A stretch of 64,000 nt of DNA from Pseudomonadota bacterium (lineage in GTDB: Bacteria > Pseudomonadota > Alphaproteobacteria > Reyranellales > Reyranellaceae). This document shows, one piece after another, positions 51,696 through 62,454 of this stretch (positions within the stretch are counted from its first letter, which is position 1; every line of letters starts with the position of its first letter). The notes under the pieces were generated by a model. The model worked only from the letters and a program-made list of their open reading frames with translations. It was not told the origin of the DNA and searched no databases. The translations under genes and the position numbers were made by a program. The DNA lies in contig JAFEFF010000216.1 in the NCBI GenBank assembly GCA_018240745.1, positions 1-64,000 of the forward strand, written 5' to 3'.

Positions 51696-51944
51696 CTAGG
51701 CCTTCGCCGCCTCGACGAAGACTTCCCAGGTCTTGGTCCGGGAAATCGGCCGGCACTCGCGGATCTTCACCAGCTCGCCGACCTTGCCCTTGAAGGCGTT
51801 GGTCTCGTCGTGCGCGTGATACTTCTTCGAGCGACGGATGAACTTCTTGTAGATCGGGTGCTGAACGCGCCGTTCGACCTTCACGACGATGGTCTTGTCC
51901 ATCTTGTCGCTGACGACGACGCCTTCGAGAATTCGCTTCGGCAT
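51696..51944 (-). CDS. rpsQ: 30S ribosomal protein S17
   Basis: 82 residues. MPKRILEGVVVSDKMDKTIVVKVERRVQHPIYKKFI is classical S17, an OB-fold protein that binds the 5' domain of 16S rRNA early in assembly. Confidence 0.96.
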   Translation of the reverse strand: MPKRILEGVVVSDKMDKTIVVKVERRVQHPIYKKFIRRSKKYHAHDETNAFKGKVGELVKIRECRPISRTKTWEVFVEAAKA

Positions 51945-51958
51945 CTGTTCCTTACTCC

Positions 51959-52150
51959 TTAGCCCGCGGCCTTCTCGCCCAGCACCGTCTTGATGCGGGC
52001 GATGTCGCGGCGCACCTGGCGCACGCGACCCGTCTTGCCGAGCTGACCGCCGGCCTTCTGGAAACGCAGGTTGAATGCTTCCTTGCGCAGGTTGCCGAGC
52101 TCTTCCTTGAGCTGGTCCTGGGTCTTGGGGCGAAGATCGCTGGCCTTCAT
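51959..52150 (-). CDS. rpmC: 50S ribosomal protein L29
   Basis: 63 residues from ATG 52150. Two antiparallel helices, LKEELGNLRKEAFNLRFQKAGGQL and VRQVRRDIARIKTVL, are the whole protein. It lies by the tunnel exit next to L23 and helps dock SRP. Confidence 0.95.
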   Translation of the reverse strand: MKASDLRPKTQDQLKEELGNLRKEAFNLRFQKAGGQLGKTGRVRQVRRDIARIKTVLGEKAAG

Positions 52151-52160
52151 GGCTTTCTCC

Positions 52161-52580
52161 TTAACCCTCGCTGCCGACGCGGGCGACGAAACGGGTCTTG
52201 ATCGGCAGCTTGGCGGCGGCCAGGGCCAGCGCCTCCTTGGCGACCGTGGCGGGAACGCCGTCGAGCTCGAACAGCACCCGGCCCGGCTTGACGCGGGCCG
52301 CCCAGAACTCGGGCGCGCCCTTGCCGGAGCCCATGCGGACTTCGGCCGGCTTCTTCGACACCGGGACGTCCGGGAACACGCGGATCCAGACGCGGCCGGC
52401 ACGCTTCATATGGCGCGTGATGGCGCGGCGGGCGGCCTCGATCTGGCGCGCGGTCAGGCGGTCCGGCTCCATCGCCTTCAGGCCGAACGAGCCGAAGTCG
52501 AGGTTGAAGCCGCCCTTGGCGGCGCCGCTGATGCGGCCCTTGAAGGCCTTGCGGTACTTGGTGCGCTTGGGTTGCAGCAT
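52161..52580 (-). CDS. rplP: 50S ribosomal protein L16
   Basis: 139 residues. MLQPKRTKYRKAFKGRI and the GSGKGAPEFWAARVKPGRVLFELDGV segment are diagnostic. L16 touches the A-site tRNA elbow. Six bases from rpsC. Confidence 0.97.
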   Translation of the reverse strand: MLQPKRTKYRKAFKGRISGAAKGGFNLDFGSFGLKAMEPDRLTARQIEAARRAITRHMKRAGRVWIRVFPDVPVSKKPAEVRMGSGKGAPEFWAARVKPGRVLFELDGVPATVAKEALALAAAKLPIKTRFVARVGSEG

Positions 52581-52586
52581 GATTGC

Positions 52587-53306
<720 letters not shown>

Positions 53307-53307
53307 G

Positions 53308-53706
53308 TTACTTTTCCTCCGCCCGCTCGTCCGATTCCGGGCGCTCGCGCACCACGATGGTGAGATGGCTGAACGGCTTGACGATGCCCGCCGCGCGGCC
53401 GCGGCCGCGGGTGTGGAACCGCTTCATGACCAGGCTCTTGCCGACCGAGGCCTCGGCCACGACCAGCCGGTCGACGTCGAGATTGTGGTTGTTCTCGGCA
53501 TTGGCGATCGCCGAGTTCAGCGCCTTCCTGACGTCCTGCGCGATGCGCTTCTTCGAGAAGGTGAGCTCGTTGACCGCCGAGGCCGCTTTCTTGCCGCGGA
53601 TGGTGGCGGCCACGAGGTCGAGCTTGCGCGGGCTGACGCGCACCGTGCGGAGCACCGCCTTGGCCTCGTTGTCCGCCTCGCGGCGCTTGTTGGAGGGCTT
53701 GCTCAT
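53308..53706 (-). CDS. rplV: 50S ribosomal protein L22
   Basis: 132 residues. VRVSPRKLDLVAATIRGK and the beta-hairpin RFHTRGRGRAAGIVKPFSHLTIVV, whose tip reaches into the exit tunnel near the macrolide site, are conserved. One base from rpsC. Confidence 0.97.
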   Translation of the reverse strand: MSKPSNKRREADNEAKAVLRTVRVSPRKLDLVAATIRGKKAASAVNELTFSKKRIAQDVRKALNSAIANAENNHNLDVDRLVVAEASVGKSLVMKRFHTRGRGRAAGIVKPFSHLTIVVRERPESDERAEEK

Positions 53707-53712
53707 CGCGCG

Positions 53713-53991
53713 CTACTCCTTGGAGACCTTCTTGTCGCCCGAGTGGGACGAGAAGGTCCGGGTCGGCGAGAACTCGCCGAGCTTGTGACCGACCATCTCC
53801 TCGGTGACGTTCACCGGAATGAACTTCTTGCCGTTGTAGACGCCGAACGTCAGGCCGACGAACTGCGGCAGGATCGTCGAACGGCGCGACCAGGTCCTGA
53901 TCACGTCGTTGCGCACGGAGCCGCGCGCCTTCTCGGCCTTCTTGATCAGGCTGCCCTCGACGAACGGGCCTTTCCAGACGGAACGTGCCAC
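53713..53991 (-). CDS. rpsS: 30S ribosomal protein S19
   Basis: 92 residues. ARSVWKGPFVEGSLIKKAEKA and the basic core GHKLGEFSPTRTFSSHSGDKK are standard. It forms the head with S13 and contacts the A-site finger. Confidence 0.97.
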   Translation of the reverse strand: MARSVWKGPFVEGSLIKKAEKARGSVRNDVIRTWSRRSTILPQFVGLTFGVYNGKKFIPVNVTEEMVGHKLGEFSPTRTFSSHSGDKKVSKE

Positions 53992-54002
53992 TGCCTATTC
54001 TC

Positions 54003-54833
<831 letters not shown>

Positions 54834-54850
54834 TACCCTATTCCCCCGTC

Positions 54851-55168
54851 CTACAGGCCCGTGGTCACGTCGATCTTGTGACCCTCGACCAGCGAGACGA
54901 TCGCCTTCTTCCAGTCGCTGCGCACACCCGGCCGGCCCTTGAAGAGCTTGTTCTTGCCCTTCACGTTGACCGTGTTCACCGCCTTGACCTTGACCTTGAA
55001 CAGGCCTTCGACGGCCTGCTTGATCTCGGGCTTGCTGGCGTCCGCGGCGACCTTGAAGGTCACCTGGCTGTGCTCGGAACCGTTGGTCGTCTTTTCCGTG
55101 ATCAGCGGCGCGCGAATCACCTCGTACATGCGCGCGCGGCTCACGGTCGTCTTGGTCTTGGCGCTCAT
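54851..55168 (-). CDS. rplW: 50S ribosomal protein L23
   Basis: 105 residues from ATG 55168, overlapping the rplD stop (ATGA). VIRAPLITEKTT and VNTVNVKGKNKLFKGRPGVRSDWKKAIV are typical. L23 docks trigger factor and SRP at the tunnel exit. Confidence 0.97.
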   Translation of the reverse strand: MSAKTKTTVSRARMYEVIRAPLITEKTTNGSEHSQVTFKVAADASKPEIKQAVEGLFKVKVKAVNTVNVKGKNKLFKGRPGVRSDWKKAIVSLVEGHKIDVTTGL

Positions 55169-55785
55169 TGCAGGCGCTCCTCGAGATGCTTCACGGCATC
55201 CTTGGTCAGCACCAGCGTGTCGCGGCGCAGGATGTCGTAGACGTTGGCTCCCTGCTGCGGCAGCACATCGACGTGGGCGATGTTGGCCGCGGCGCGGGCG
55301 AAGTTCTGGTCGATCTCGGCGCCGCCGATGACCAGGACGGAGGTGACGCCGAGCTTGCCGAAGTGGCCCTTGAGCTGGGCGGTCCTGGGCTCCTTGAGCG
55401 CGGCGGTCTCGACGACGATCAGCTTGCCCTCGGCCGCCTTGGCCGACAGGGCGGTGCGCAGCGCGAGCTTGCGGACCTTCTTCGGCAGGTCCTGCGCATG
55501 GCTGCGCACGACCGGACCGAACGCCTTGCCGCCGCCGCGGAACTGCGGCGCCGCCTCGTTGCCGTGGCGGGCGCGGCCGGTGCCCTTCTGGGCGTACATC
55601 TTCTTGGCCGTGGCCGTCACTTCCGAACGGCCCTTGGTCTTGTGGGTGCCCTGCTGGCGGCGCGACAGCTGCCACACCACGCAGCGCTGCAGGATGTCCT
55701 TGCGGACGGGAGCGCCGAACACCGCATCCGCGAGCTCCAGCTCGCCGGCGCTCTCGCCCTCGATGGTCTTGACCGCGATCTTCAT
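55165..55785 (-). CDS. rplD: 50S ribosomal protein L4
   Basis: 206 residues from ATG 55785. The internal loop YAQKGTGRARHGNEAAPQFRGGGKAFGPVVRSHAQ reaches the exit tunnel, where macrolide resistance mutations arise. In E. coli L4 also represses the S10 operon; no such leader was recognised here. Confidence 0.97.
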   Translation of the reverse strand: MKIAVKTIEGESAGELELADAVFGAPVRKDILQRCVVWQLSRRQQGTHKTKGRSEVTATAKKMYAQKGTGRARHGNEAAPQFRGGGKAFGPVVRSHAQDLPKKVRKLALRTALSAKAAEGKLIVVETAALKEPRTAQLKGHFGKLGVTSVLVIGGAEIDQNFARAAANIAHVDVLPQQGANVYDILRRDTLVLTKDAVKHLEERLQ

Positions 55786-55795
55786 GGTCTGGTCC

Positions 55796-56521
55796 TCAAG
55801 CCTGCGGCGCGTCGGCAGCCGGCGCCTCGGACGCCTTCTCGGCGGCGGCCTTGCGCAGGCCGGCCGGGTACGGGGCATCCTTGGGGCGGGCGCGCTTGGA
55901 CGCGTCCTTCACGATGATGTAGCCGCCGGCCGGGCCGGGAACGGCGCCGGAAACCAGGAGCAGGCCCTTCTCGTCGTCGGTGGCGACGACCTTGAGGTTC
56001 TGTGTGGTCACGCGCTCGTGGCCGTAGTGGCCGGCCATCTTCTTGCCGGGGAAGGTGCGGCCGGGATCCTGGCGGTTGCCGGTCGAGCCGTGGCTGCGGT
56101 GCGAGACCGACACGCCATGGCTCGCCTCGAGACCACCGAAGTTCCAGCGCACCATCGAGCCGGTGAAGCCGCGGCCGATCGAGGTGCCGACGACGTCGAC
56201 GAACTGACCCGGCACGAAGTGGCTCGGCACCAGCTCGGCGCCGACCTCGAGCACGGCGTCCTTGGCGACGCGGAACTCGACCAGCTTCTTCTTCGGCTCG
56301 ACCTTGGCCTTGGCGAAGTGACCGCGCATCGGCTGGGTCACGTTCTTCACCTTGGCCTTGCCGTAGCCGAGCTGGACGGCCGTGTATTTGTCCTTCTCCT
56401 CGGAGCGGACGGCGACGACCTGGAGCTGGTCGACCTTCAGAACGGTGACGGGCACATGCTCTCCCGCGTCGGTGAAGACGCGGGTCATGCCGACCTTCTG
56501 GGCGACGAGACCGCAACGCAT
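55796..56521 (-). CDS. rplC: 50S ribosomal protein L3
   Basis: 241 residues. The start (MRCGLVAQKVGMTRVFTDAGEHVPVTVLKV) and the central loop HRSHGSTGNRQDPGRTFPGKKMAGHYG, with the modified Gln region, are standard. The C-terminal tail (KASEAPAADAPQA) is a variable extension. Confidence 0.97.
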   Translation of the reverse strand: MRCGLVAQKVGMTRVFTDAGEHVPVTVLKVDQLQVVAVRSEEKDKYTAVQLGYGKAKVKNVTQPMRGHFAKAKVEPKKKLVEFRVAKDAVLEVGAELVPSHFVPGQFVDVVGTSIGRGFTGSMVRWNFGGLEASHGVSVSHRSHGSTGNRQDPGRTFPGKKMAGHYGHERVTTQNLKVVATDDEKGLLLVSGAVPGPAGGYIIVKDASKRARPKDAPYPAGLRKAAAEKASEAPAADAPQA

Positions 56522-56557
56522 GGTCTGTTCCTCTTCCCTTATTCCTGCCGAATCGCC

Positions 56558-56878
56558 CTACGCGCCGAGCTTGATCTCGACGTCGACGCCGGAGGCGAGG
56601 TCGAGCTTCATCAGCGCGTCCACGGTCTGCGGCGTCGGGTCGACGATGTCGAGGACCCGCTTGTGGGTACGGATCTCGAACTGCTCACGCGACTTCTTGT
56701 CGATGTGCGGCGAACGGTTGACCGTGAACTTCTCGATACCCGTCGGCAGCGGAATGGGCCCGCGAACCTGCGCGCCCGTCCGCTTGGCCGTGCTCACGAT
56801 CTCGCTGGTCGACTGGTCGAGCACGCGATGATCGAAGGCCTTCAGCCTGATGCGGATATTGGTGTTGTCCATGGCCAT
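56558..56878 (-). CDS. rpsJ: 30S ribosomal protein S10
   Basis: 106 residues. NIRIRLKAFDHRVLDQSTSEIV and GPIPLPTGIEKFTVNRSPHIDKKSREQFEIRTHKR are invariant S10 (NusE). Start could be ATG 56878 or 56872. It directly follows tuf, which is the tufA-type junction. Confidence 0.97.
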   Translation of the reverse strand: MAMDNTNIRIRLKAFDHRVLDQSTSEIVSTAKRTGAQVRGPIPLPTGIEKFTVNRSPHIDKKSREQFEIRTHKRVLDIVDPTPQTVDALMKLDLASGVDVEIKLGA

Positions 56879-56902
56879 GGTCCGTACTCGCCCCTGGAGT
56901 CC

Positions 56903-58093
<1,191 letters not shown>

Positions 58094-58126
58094 GGTGTCA
58101 CGACCCTCAAAACCTGGCCACAAATC

Positions 58127-58200
<74 letters not shown>

Positions 58201-58237
58201 AACTCCTGAACAGAGCCACACTCGCACGCTGTACCGC

Positions 58238-58324
58238 TGGTGGAGGGGGAAGGATTCGAACCTTCGTAGACGCGAAGTCGGCAGATTTACAGTCTGCTGC
58301 CATTGACCGCTCGGCCACCCCTCC
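58238..58324 (-). tRNA. tRNA-Tyr (anticodon GTA)
   Basis: 87 bases including encoded CCA. A class II tRNA with a long variable arm (CGACTTCGCGTCTACG). The anticodon loop is CTGTAAA with GTA; the acceptor is GGAGGGG. First of the Tyr-Gly-tuf unit. Confidence 0.96.
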
Positions 58325-58438
58325 GAACCTGCGGTGCGCAGCGCGAGTTTAGCCTGTTCAGCCCGTCCTGACGGGCGGGCGTTGCTCGCAAATCCAATGA
58401 GTTACGTCAAGGGCCAAATCCCGTTACAACGCCCGCCA

Positions 58439-59254
58439 ATGCGCCATCAACCGCGATCGGGGCCGCACCGCCCTGCCAAGCCGACCCGCAACGCACCCCG
58501 CCAGGTGCCGCGTAACGCTCCTCGGGGCGGCCACCAGGCCGTCTGGCTGTACGGCCGCCACCCCGTGCTGGCCGCCCTGGCCAACCCGGACAGGCGGATC
58601 GAGCGGCTGCTGGCGACCAGGGATGTGGCCGAGCGTCACGCCCGGGAATTTGCCGGACGCAATCCGCAGATCCTGTCGCGCGAGGAGCTGGCCCAGCGCC
58701 TGCCGGCCGGCGCCGTGCACCAGGGGCTGGCGGCACTGGTCGCACCGCTCGAGGAGCCAGTGCTGGAGGACGTGCTGGCCCGCAGCGGCAACGACGCGCT
58801 GGTGCTGGCGCTCGACCAGGTGACCGACCCGCACAATGTCGGCGCCATCCTGCGCACTGCGGCGGCGTTCGGTGCCGCGGGCGTGATCGTGACCGAGCGC
58901 CACGCGCCGGCCGACACCGGCGTGCTGGCCAAGGCGGCCTCGGGCGGGCTGGAGATCGTGCCGCTGCTGCGCGCGGTGAACCTTGCCCGCACGCTCGAGC
59001 AACTGAAGGAGGCGGGCTTCTGGATCTACGGCCTCGACGAACGCGGTGACACTTCAATTGCGGCGCTCGATCTCAAGGGTCGCGTCTGCATCGTGCTCGG
59101 CGCCGAGGGCGAAGGCCTGCGCCGGTTGACGGGCGAGAAGTGCGATCGCCTGGTGACGATCCCGACCCAGGCGGCCCTGGCGGCGCTCAACGTCTCGAAC
59201 GCCGCTGCCGTCGCGGCCTATGAATGGGCGCGACAGGCGAAGCCCGCCGCCTGA
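58439..59254 (+). CDS. rlmB: 23S rRNA (guanosine-2251-2'-O)-methyltransferase RlmB
   Basis: 271 residues from ATG 58439 (ATG 58397 is possible; neither has a clear SD). A basic, Pro/Arg-rich lead is followed by the substrate domain (WLYGRHPVLAALANPDRRIERLL) and the SpoU knot (LALDQVTDPHNVGAILRTAAAFG, IVLGAEGEGLRRLT, IPTQAALAALNVSNAAAVAAYE). It methylates G2251 in the P loop of 23S rRNA. Divergent from tRNA-Tyr. Confidence 0.92.
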   Translation: MRHQPRSGPHRPAKPTRNAPRQVPRNAPRGGHQAVWLYGRHPVLAALANPDRRIERLLATRDVAERHAREFAGRNPQILSREELAQRLPAGAVHQGLAALVAPLEEPVLEDVLARSGNDALVLALDQVTDPHNVGAILRTAAAFGAAGVIVTERHAPADTGVLAKAASGGLEIVPLLRAVNLARTLEQLKEAGFWIYGLDERGDTSIAALDLKGRVCIVLGAEGEGLRRLTGEKCDRLVTIPTQAALAALNVSNAAAVAAYEWARQAKPAA

Positions 59255-59255
59255 C

Positions 59256-59963
59256 CTACTCGTGCTCGTCCGCGTCCAGCGGACTCCAGACGACGGCGGT
59301 CACGTCGGGCAGCCGCATCAGCTCGCGCACCAGGGGCGGCGTGTTCTCTGCCTTGTCGCTGGAGCGCCATGTCAGGGACCAGCGCAGTTTGCGCGTCTCG
59401 TGGACGTCGATCGAGAACAGGACGATCTTGTACCCGGCCTTGAGGATCGCGCCGCGCAGATCCTCGTCCGTCGCGCCCTGTTTGCCCGTCTCGACCGTCA
59501 GCAGGGCGGTTCGGTCGCGGGGCAGCGCCTGCTCGACGTAGATCAGCAGGCTGAGGACCACCAGGGCGAGCACGACCAGCGCGGCGCCAAGCGTGAAATA
59601 GCCGCCGCCGATCACGAGGCCGATGACGGTGACGAGCCATATCGTCGCCGCCGTGGTCACTCCTTTGACGATGTTGTCCCGCCGAAGGATGGCGCCGGCG
59701 CCGATGAAGCCGATACCCGTGAGGACGCCGAGCGGAAAGCGCAGGGCATCCATCATGGTGAAGGAGCTTCCGGTCTTGCCGAGCACACCGAGGGTCAGGT
59801 TGGCCTCGATCATCGCGCCGGCCGCGGCGAGGCAGACCAGAATGTTCGTGCGCAGCCCGGCCGTGCGTCCGCGCGTGCCGCGATCGAGGCCGATCAGCGC
59901 TCCTGCGAGCGCGGCTGCGAGGAGACGCAGGATGATGTCCTGCGTCGATACGGTAACGGTCAC
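59256..59963 (-). CDS. MgtC/SapB family membrane protein
   Basis: 235 residues from GTG 59963 (AGAGG five bases upstream). Four to five helices with the family motifs GALIGLDRGTRGRTAGLRTNILVCLAAAG and GFIGAGAILRR. The C-terminal soluble part (TVETGKQGATDEDLRGAILKAGYKIVLFSIDVHE) has an ACT-like look. MgtC-type proteins help cells under low magnesium or acid stress. It converges with rlmB, one base between stops. The 137 bases upstream hold nothing recognised. Confidence 0.85.
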   Translation of the reverse strand: MTVTVSTQDIILRLLAAALAGALIGLDRGTRGRTAGLRTNILVCLAAAGAMIEANLTLGVLGKTGSSFTMMDALRFPLGVLTGIGFIGAGAILRRDNIVKGVTTAATIWLVTVIGLVIGGGYFTLGAALVVLALVVLSLLIYVEQALPRDRTALLTVETGKQGATDEDLRGAILKAGYKIVLFSIDVHETRKLRWSLTWRSSDKAENTPPLVRELMRLPDVTAVVWSPLDADEHE

Positions 59964-60100
59964 GTCCACCTCTGCTGGTCCGTCCAAGGCAAGGAGCGAT
60001 CCCTCTCTTGAATCGATCCGGCAGCAAAAGGGTTCCCCGGCACGTGTATTTTTGGGCGATTCTCCCAGCCATGCCCTCTGCGGGGACGAAATTCCCGGCC

Positions 60101-60334
60101 CTATGCCCGATCGCGCAGGCCCTTCACGCCCTTCGCGCTGGCGCAATGGTTGCAGCAGAACAGCATGCCATCCTTCTCCAGGCCGTGCCCCACGATCCTG
60201 ACGTCGCATGCCGCGCAGCGCGGAGCGAGCGCCGTGATCGCGCATTCGAAGCTGTCGAAGGTGTGCGCCTCGCCATCCTTCAGAACCTGGAAGGCCTTGT
60301 CGTACTCGTTGCCGCAGATCTCGCAGGTCGCCAT
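60101..60334 (-). CDS. Small zinc-ribbon protein
   Basis: 77 residues from ATG 60334 (GGAGGGCGAC upstream favours it over ATG 60346). Eight Cys are arranged as CEIC, FECA, CAAC and CCNHC with His and look like metal sites of TRASH/MYM type: HTFDSFECAITALAPRCAACDVRI. Probably a small metal-binding or stress protein; function unknown. It follows the CBS gene. Confidence 0.7.
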   Translation of the reverse strand: MATCEICGNEYDKAFQVLKDGEAHTFDSFECAITALAPRCAACDVRIVGHGLEKDGMLFCCNHCASAKGVKGLRDRA

Positions 60335-60346
60335 GTCGCCCTCCAT

Positions 60347-60781
60347 CTAGGCGCTTTGCGAATGCGCGCCGCCCGCCTGGGAAATGCCCGACAGCGCCGC
60401 CGTCGCGTAGCCGCTCTTGGCCGACGTGACGAGATCGGCCAGCGCGATGATGCCGACCAGCCGCTTGTCGCGGTCCACCACCGGCAGGCGACGAAGCTGC
60501 TGTTCGCCCATGTTGCGTGCGATGTGGGCGGTGTCTTCGTCCTCGAAGCAGTAGCGAATCTCGCCGCTCATGACTTCGCGCACCCGTGCCGATGGCGCTT
60601 TTCCGGCCGCCACGCCGCGCACGGCAATGTCGCGGTCGGTGATCATTCCGACCAGCCGATCGTTCTCGCCCACGGGCAGCGCGCCCACGTCCATGTCGAG
60701 CATGATCCGGGCCGCCGCCTGGATCTGCTCCTCGGGACCGACCATCTTCACGTCCCTGCTCATCGCTTCCTTCACGAGCAT
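60347..60781 (-). CDS. CBS domain protein
   Basis: 144 residues with two CBS domains: MSRDVKMVGPEEQIQAAARIMLDMDVGALPVGENDRLVGMITDRDI and MSGEIRYCFEDEDTAHIARNMGEQQLRRLPVVDRDKRLVGIIALADL. They form one Bateman module that usually binds adenine nucleotides. It resembles stress-induced Hrp1-type proteins. Three bases from the hydrophilic protein gene upstream. Confidence 0.88.
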   Translation of the reverse strand: MLVKEAMSRDVKMVGPEEQIQAAARIMLDMDVGALPVGENDRLVGMITDRDIAVRGVAAGKAPSARVREVMSGEIRYCFEDEDTAHIARNMGEQQLRRLPVVDRDKRLVGIIALADLVTSAKSGYATAALSGISQAGGAHSQSA

Positions 60782-60784
60782 GAT

Positions 60785-60988
60785 TCACTCCCTTGTCGTG
60801 TTTGGCGTTGCTGCTGCAGATCCCTTCTCTTCACTCTGCTCGGACGCGCTGTAGCGGCCCGACGACTTCTCGACGTCGCGGGCCATTCGCCCACTCTTCG
60901 CGGCGCCGTGCTTGCGGTCCCAGCGAGGATCTTCGGCAGGTCCGTTTTCCTGTTCCTTTGATGGCGTGCGATCCGACGTCCGCGCCAT
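60785..60988 (-). CDS. Small hydrophilic protein, unknown function
   Basis: 67 residues from ATG 60988 (GGAGAG upstream): very polar and probably disordered (ARTSDRTPSKEQENGPAEDPRWDRKHGAAKSGR). The composition recalls small stress proteins. Coupled in position to the CBS and zinc-ribbon genes. Confidence 0.55.
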   Translation of the reverse strand: MARTSDRTPSKEQENGPAEDPRWDRKHGAAKSGRMARDVEKSSGRYSASEQSEEKGSAAATPNTTRE

Positions 60989-60999
60989 GGCTCTCTCCA

Positions 61000-61278
61000 C
61001 TATTGCTGGGGCTGCTGGGGCGTTCCGCGCGAGGGTGCAGTGTCCGGCGCCCTGCTGATCGAGGGGTTGTTGCGGCTTGCCGGCTCCCCGGTGGTGGGTG
61101 TGTTTCGCGACGACGTGCTGTTCTTGTTGCCGCTGGCATCGGTGTTCGGCTGGCTGGGCTGGCCCGATCGAGGTTTGTCGGTTCGGCTGGGATCGGTCCC
61201 GATGGTGCCGCCGGACTGGGCACTGGCGGCGATCGGCAGGAGCGCCAGCGCGGCCGCCAGCATGATCATCCTCTTCAT
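61000..61278 (-). CDS. Secreted low-complexity protein
   Basis: 92 residues: a signal peptide (MKRMIMLAAALALLPIAASAQ) and then only Ser, Thr, Pro, Asn, Gln and Gly-rich sequence ending TPQQPQQ. No domain. Likely a disordered periplasmic or surface peptide. The signal peptide gives the main support. Confidence 0.6.
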   Translation of the reverse strand: MKRMIMLAAALALLPIAASAQSGGTIGTDPSRTDKPRSGQPSQPNTDASGNKNSTSSRNTPTTGEPASRNNPSISRAPDTAPSRGTPQQPQQ

Positions 61279-61287
61279 CGCGTTGCC

Positions 61288-61410
61288 TCATGTCCGGTCG
61301 AGTTGGTGGCGGCTTTCGTGCGCCGAGTCCGGCGACGTGGCCGTCACAGGCGAGCGGCCGGTCAGGGCATCGTGCACCATCGCGCGAAGCTTCCCGTCGC
61401 TTGGATCCAT
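61288..61410 (-). CDS. Possible 40-residue peptide
   Basis: MDPSDGKLRAMVHDALTGRSPVTATSPDSAHESRHQLDRT, from ATG 61410 with GGGGGA upstream. It lies nine bases before the secreted protein gene. Only the SD and position support it. The 187 bases from here to tRNA-Thr hold nothing else clear. Confidence 0.3.
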   Translation of the reverse strand: MDPSDGKLRAMVHDALTGRSPVTATSPDSAHESRHQLDRT

Positions 61411-61597
61411 GGCTTCCCCCAGGTCTGTCGGGAACGTTCGTGTCGAATTCTCGCTGTCAACGGTCTCGGCCCGTGCGCTGTTGCCGGCCGCAGCGCCCAA
61501 CGCTCTGCGCAAGCCATGAAGGGTGCGGATGCGCACGAGGAACGTCGCGAGACGGTGGACGCGCGGCGTGGCTGGCCTGTAGAAAAGCGTCGACTTC

Positions 61598-61672
61598 GCC
61601 GGGTTAGCACAGCGGTAGTGCAGCGGTTTTGTAAACCGAAGGTCGGGGGTTCAAATCCCTCACCCGGCACCA
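61598..61672 (+). tRNA. tRNA-Thr (anticodon TGT)
   Basis: 75 bases with encoded CCA. Acceptor GCCGGGT pairs with ACCCGGC; the anticodon loop is TTTGTAA with TGT; the T arm is GGGGGTTCAAATCCCTC. It reads ACA codons (and others by wobble). In many proteobacteria this tRNA precedes tRNA-Tyr and tRNA-Gly at tufB; here it is 3.3 kb away on the other strand. Confidence 0.94.
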
Positions 61673-61752
61673 CGCCTTCGCCGCGCCTGTCCATGGAAAT
61701 GGCAACCAACCGCCATCGGCATCGGCCAGCGTCCTGGTTTGGAGCGCCGAGC

Positions 61753-61860
61753 ATGAGTCTGAAAGGACAGAGGCTCGCAATAATGGTGGTGGCCCTTTCG
61801 GGAACTCTTGTTCTGCTCGGCTCCCTGGCCATCATCGCGGCCATCCTGAGCCGCCCTTGA
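61753..61860 (+). CDS. Small single-helix membrane protein
   Basis: 35 residues, MSLKGQRLAIMVVALSGTLV followed by LLGSLAIIAAILSRP: one transmembrane helix with a basic start. GGAG lies seven bases upstream. Too short to classify. Confidence 0.45.
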   Translation: MSLKGQRLAIMVVALSGTLVLLGSLAIIAAILSRP

Positions 61861-61872
61861 CGCCAGAAGGGC

Positions 61873-62319
61873 CTAGCGGCCGCGGATGCCGACCTTGAGC
61901 CTATGGTCGCGCCCGGCGTGGTCACGCAGGACCACCACGTCGGTGAAGACCTGGCCCGGCGCGTAGTACCGCCCCATGACGAAGAACATCAGTACCATGT
62001 GCGCCCGGCCGTGCGGCGGTACGGGCGTATCCTTGGCGAACGGGCCGCCGCGCGGCCCCACGGTGAAGCCGGTCTGCAGCGCCGGATGGTCGCGCAGCCG
62101 CGCCGAGACAATGCGGATGTCCTCATCGGTTCGGTTGACGGCCTCGAGCTCGATCACGACCTGCATCATCGGCTCGCCGTCCGGCCCCTTGGCTGGATGC
62201 CAGGACGGCCACGGCGCGAGCGGAGCGACGAACAGGCGCAAGGCGGCCGGCCGGTCAGCGGCGCCCGACGGGTCCCGCCACCGCTTCCACAGTTCCGCCA
62301 GGTTGGACCAGAATGACAT
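61873..62319 (-). CDS. Conserved hypothetical protein
   Basis: 148 residues from ATG 62319. No signal peptide or membrane helix. Predicted beta-sandwich-like segments: MQVVIELEAVNRTDEDIRIVSARLRDHP, PPHGRAHMVLMFFVM and QVFTDVVVLRDHAGRDHRLKVGI. The pattern suggests a ligand-binding or accessory beta domain. It diverges from galE. Confidence 0.7.
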   Translation of the reverse strand: MSFWSNLAELWKRWRDPSGAADRPAALRLFVAPLAPWPSWHPAKGPDGEPMMQVVIELEAVNRTDEDIRIVSARLRDHPALQTGFTVGPRGGPFAKDTPVPPHGRAHMVLMFFVMGRYYAPGQVFTDVVVLRDHAGRDHRLKVGIRGR

Positions 62320-62396
62320 GTTGGCCCCCCTTGCCTGTGATGGTCCCAGCAAGGCCACGGCTGGTCTCGTCCGCGGCCCCCTATATAACGTGCAAC

Positions 62397-62411
62397 GGGA
62401 CCGATGGTCCC
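62397..62411. promoter_or_regulatory. Palindrome GGGACCGATGGTCCC upstream of galE
   Basis: Six-base arms around GAT, in the 135-base divergent region, 43 bases before galE. GATGGTCCC also occurs just upstream near 62339. It could be an operator; CTATATAAC (62381-62389) may be a -10 region. Confidence 0.35.
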
Positions 62412-62454
62412 TGATACGGGTGTCGAAAATGCGTCGCGACCATCGAGCTGAGGC

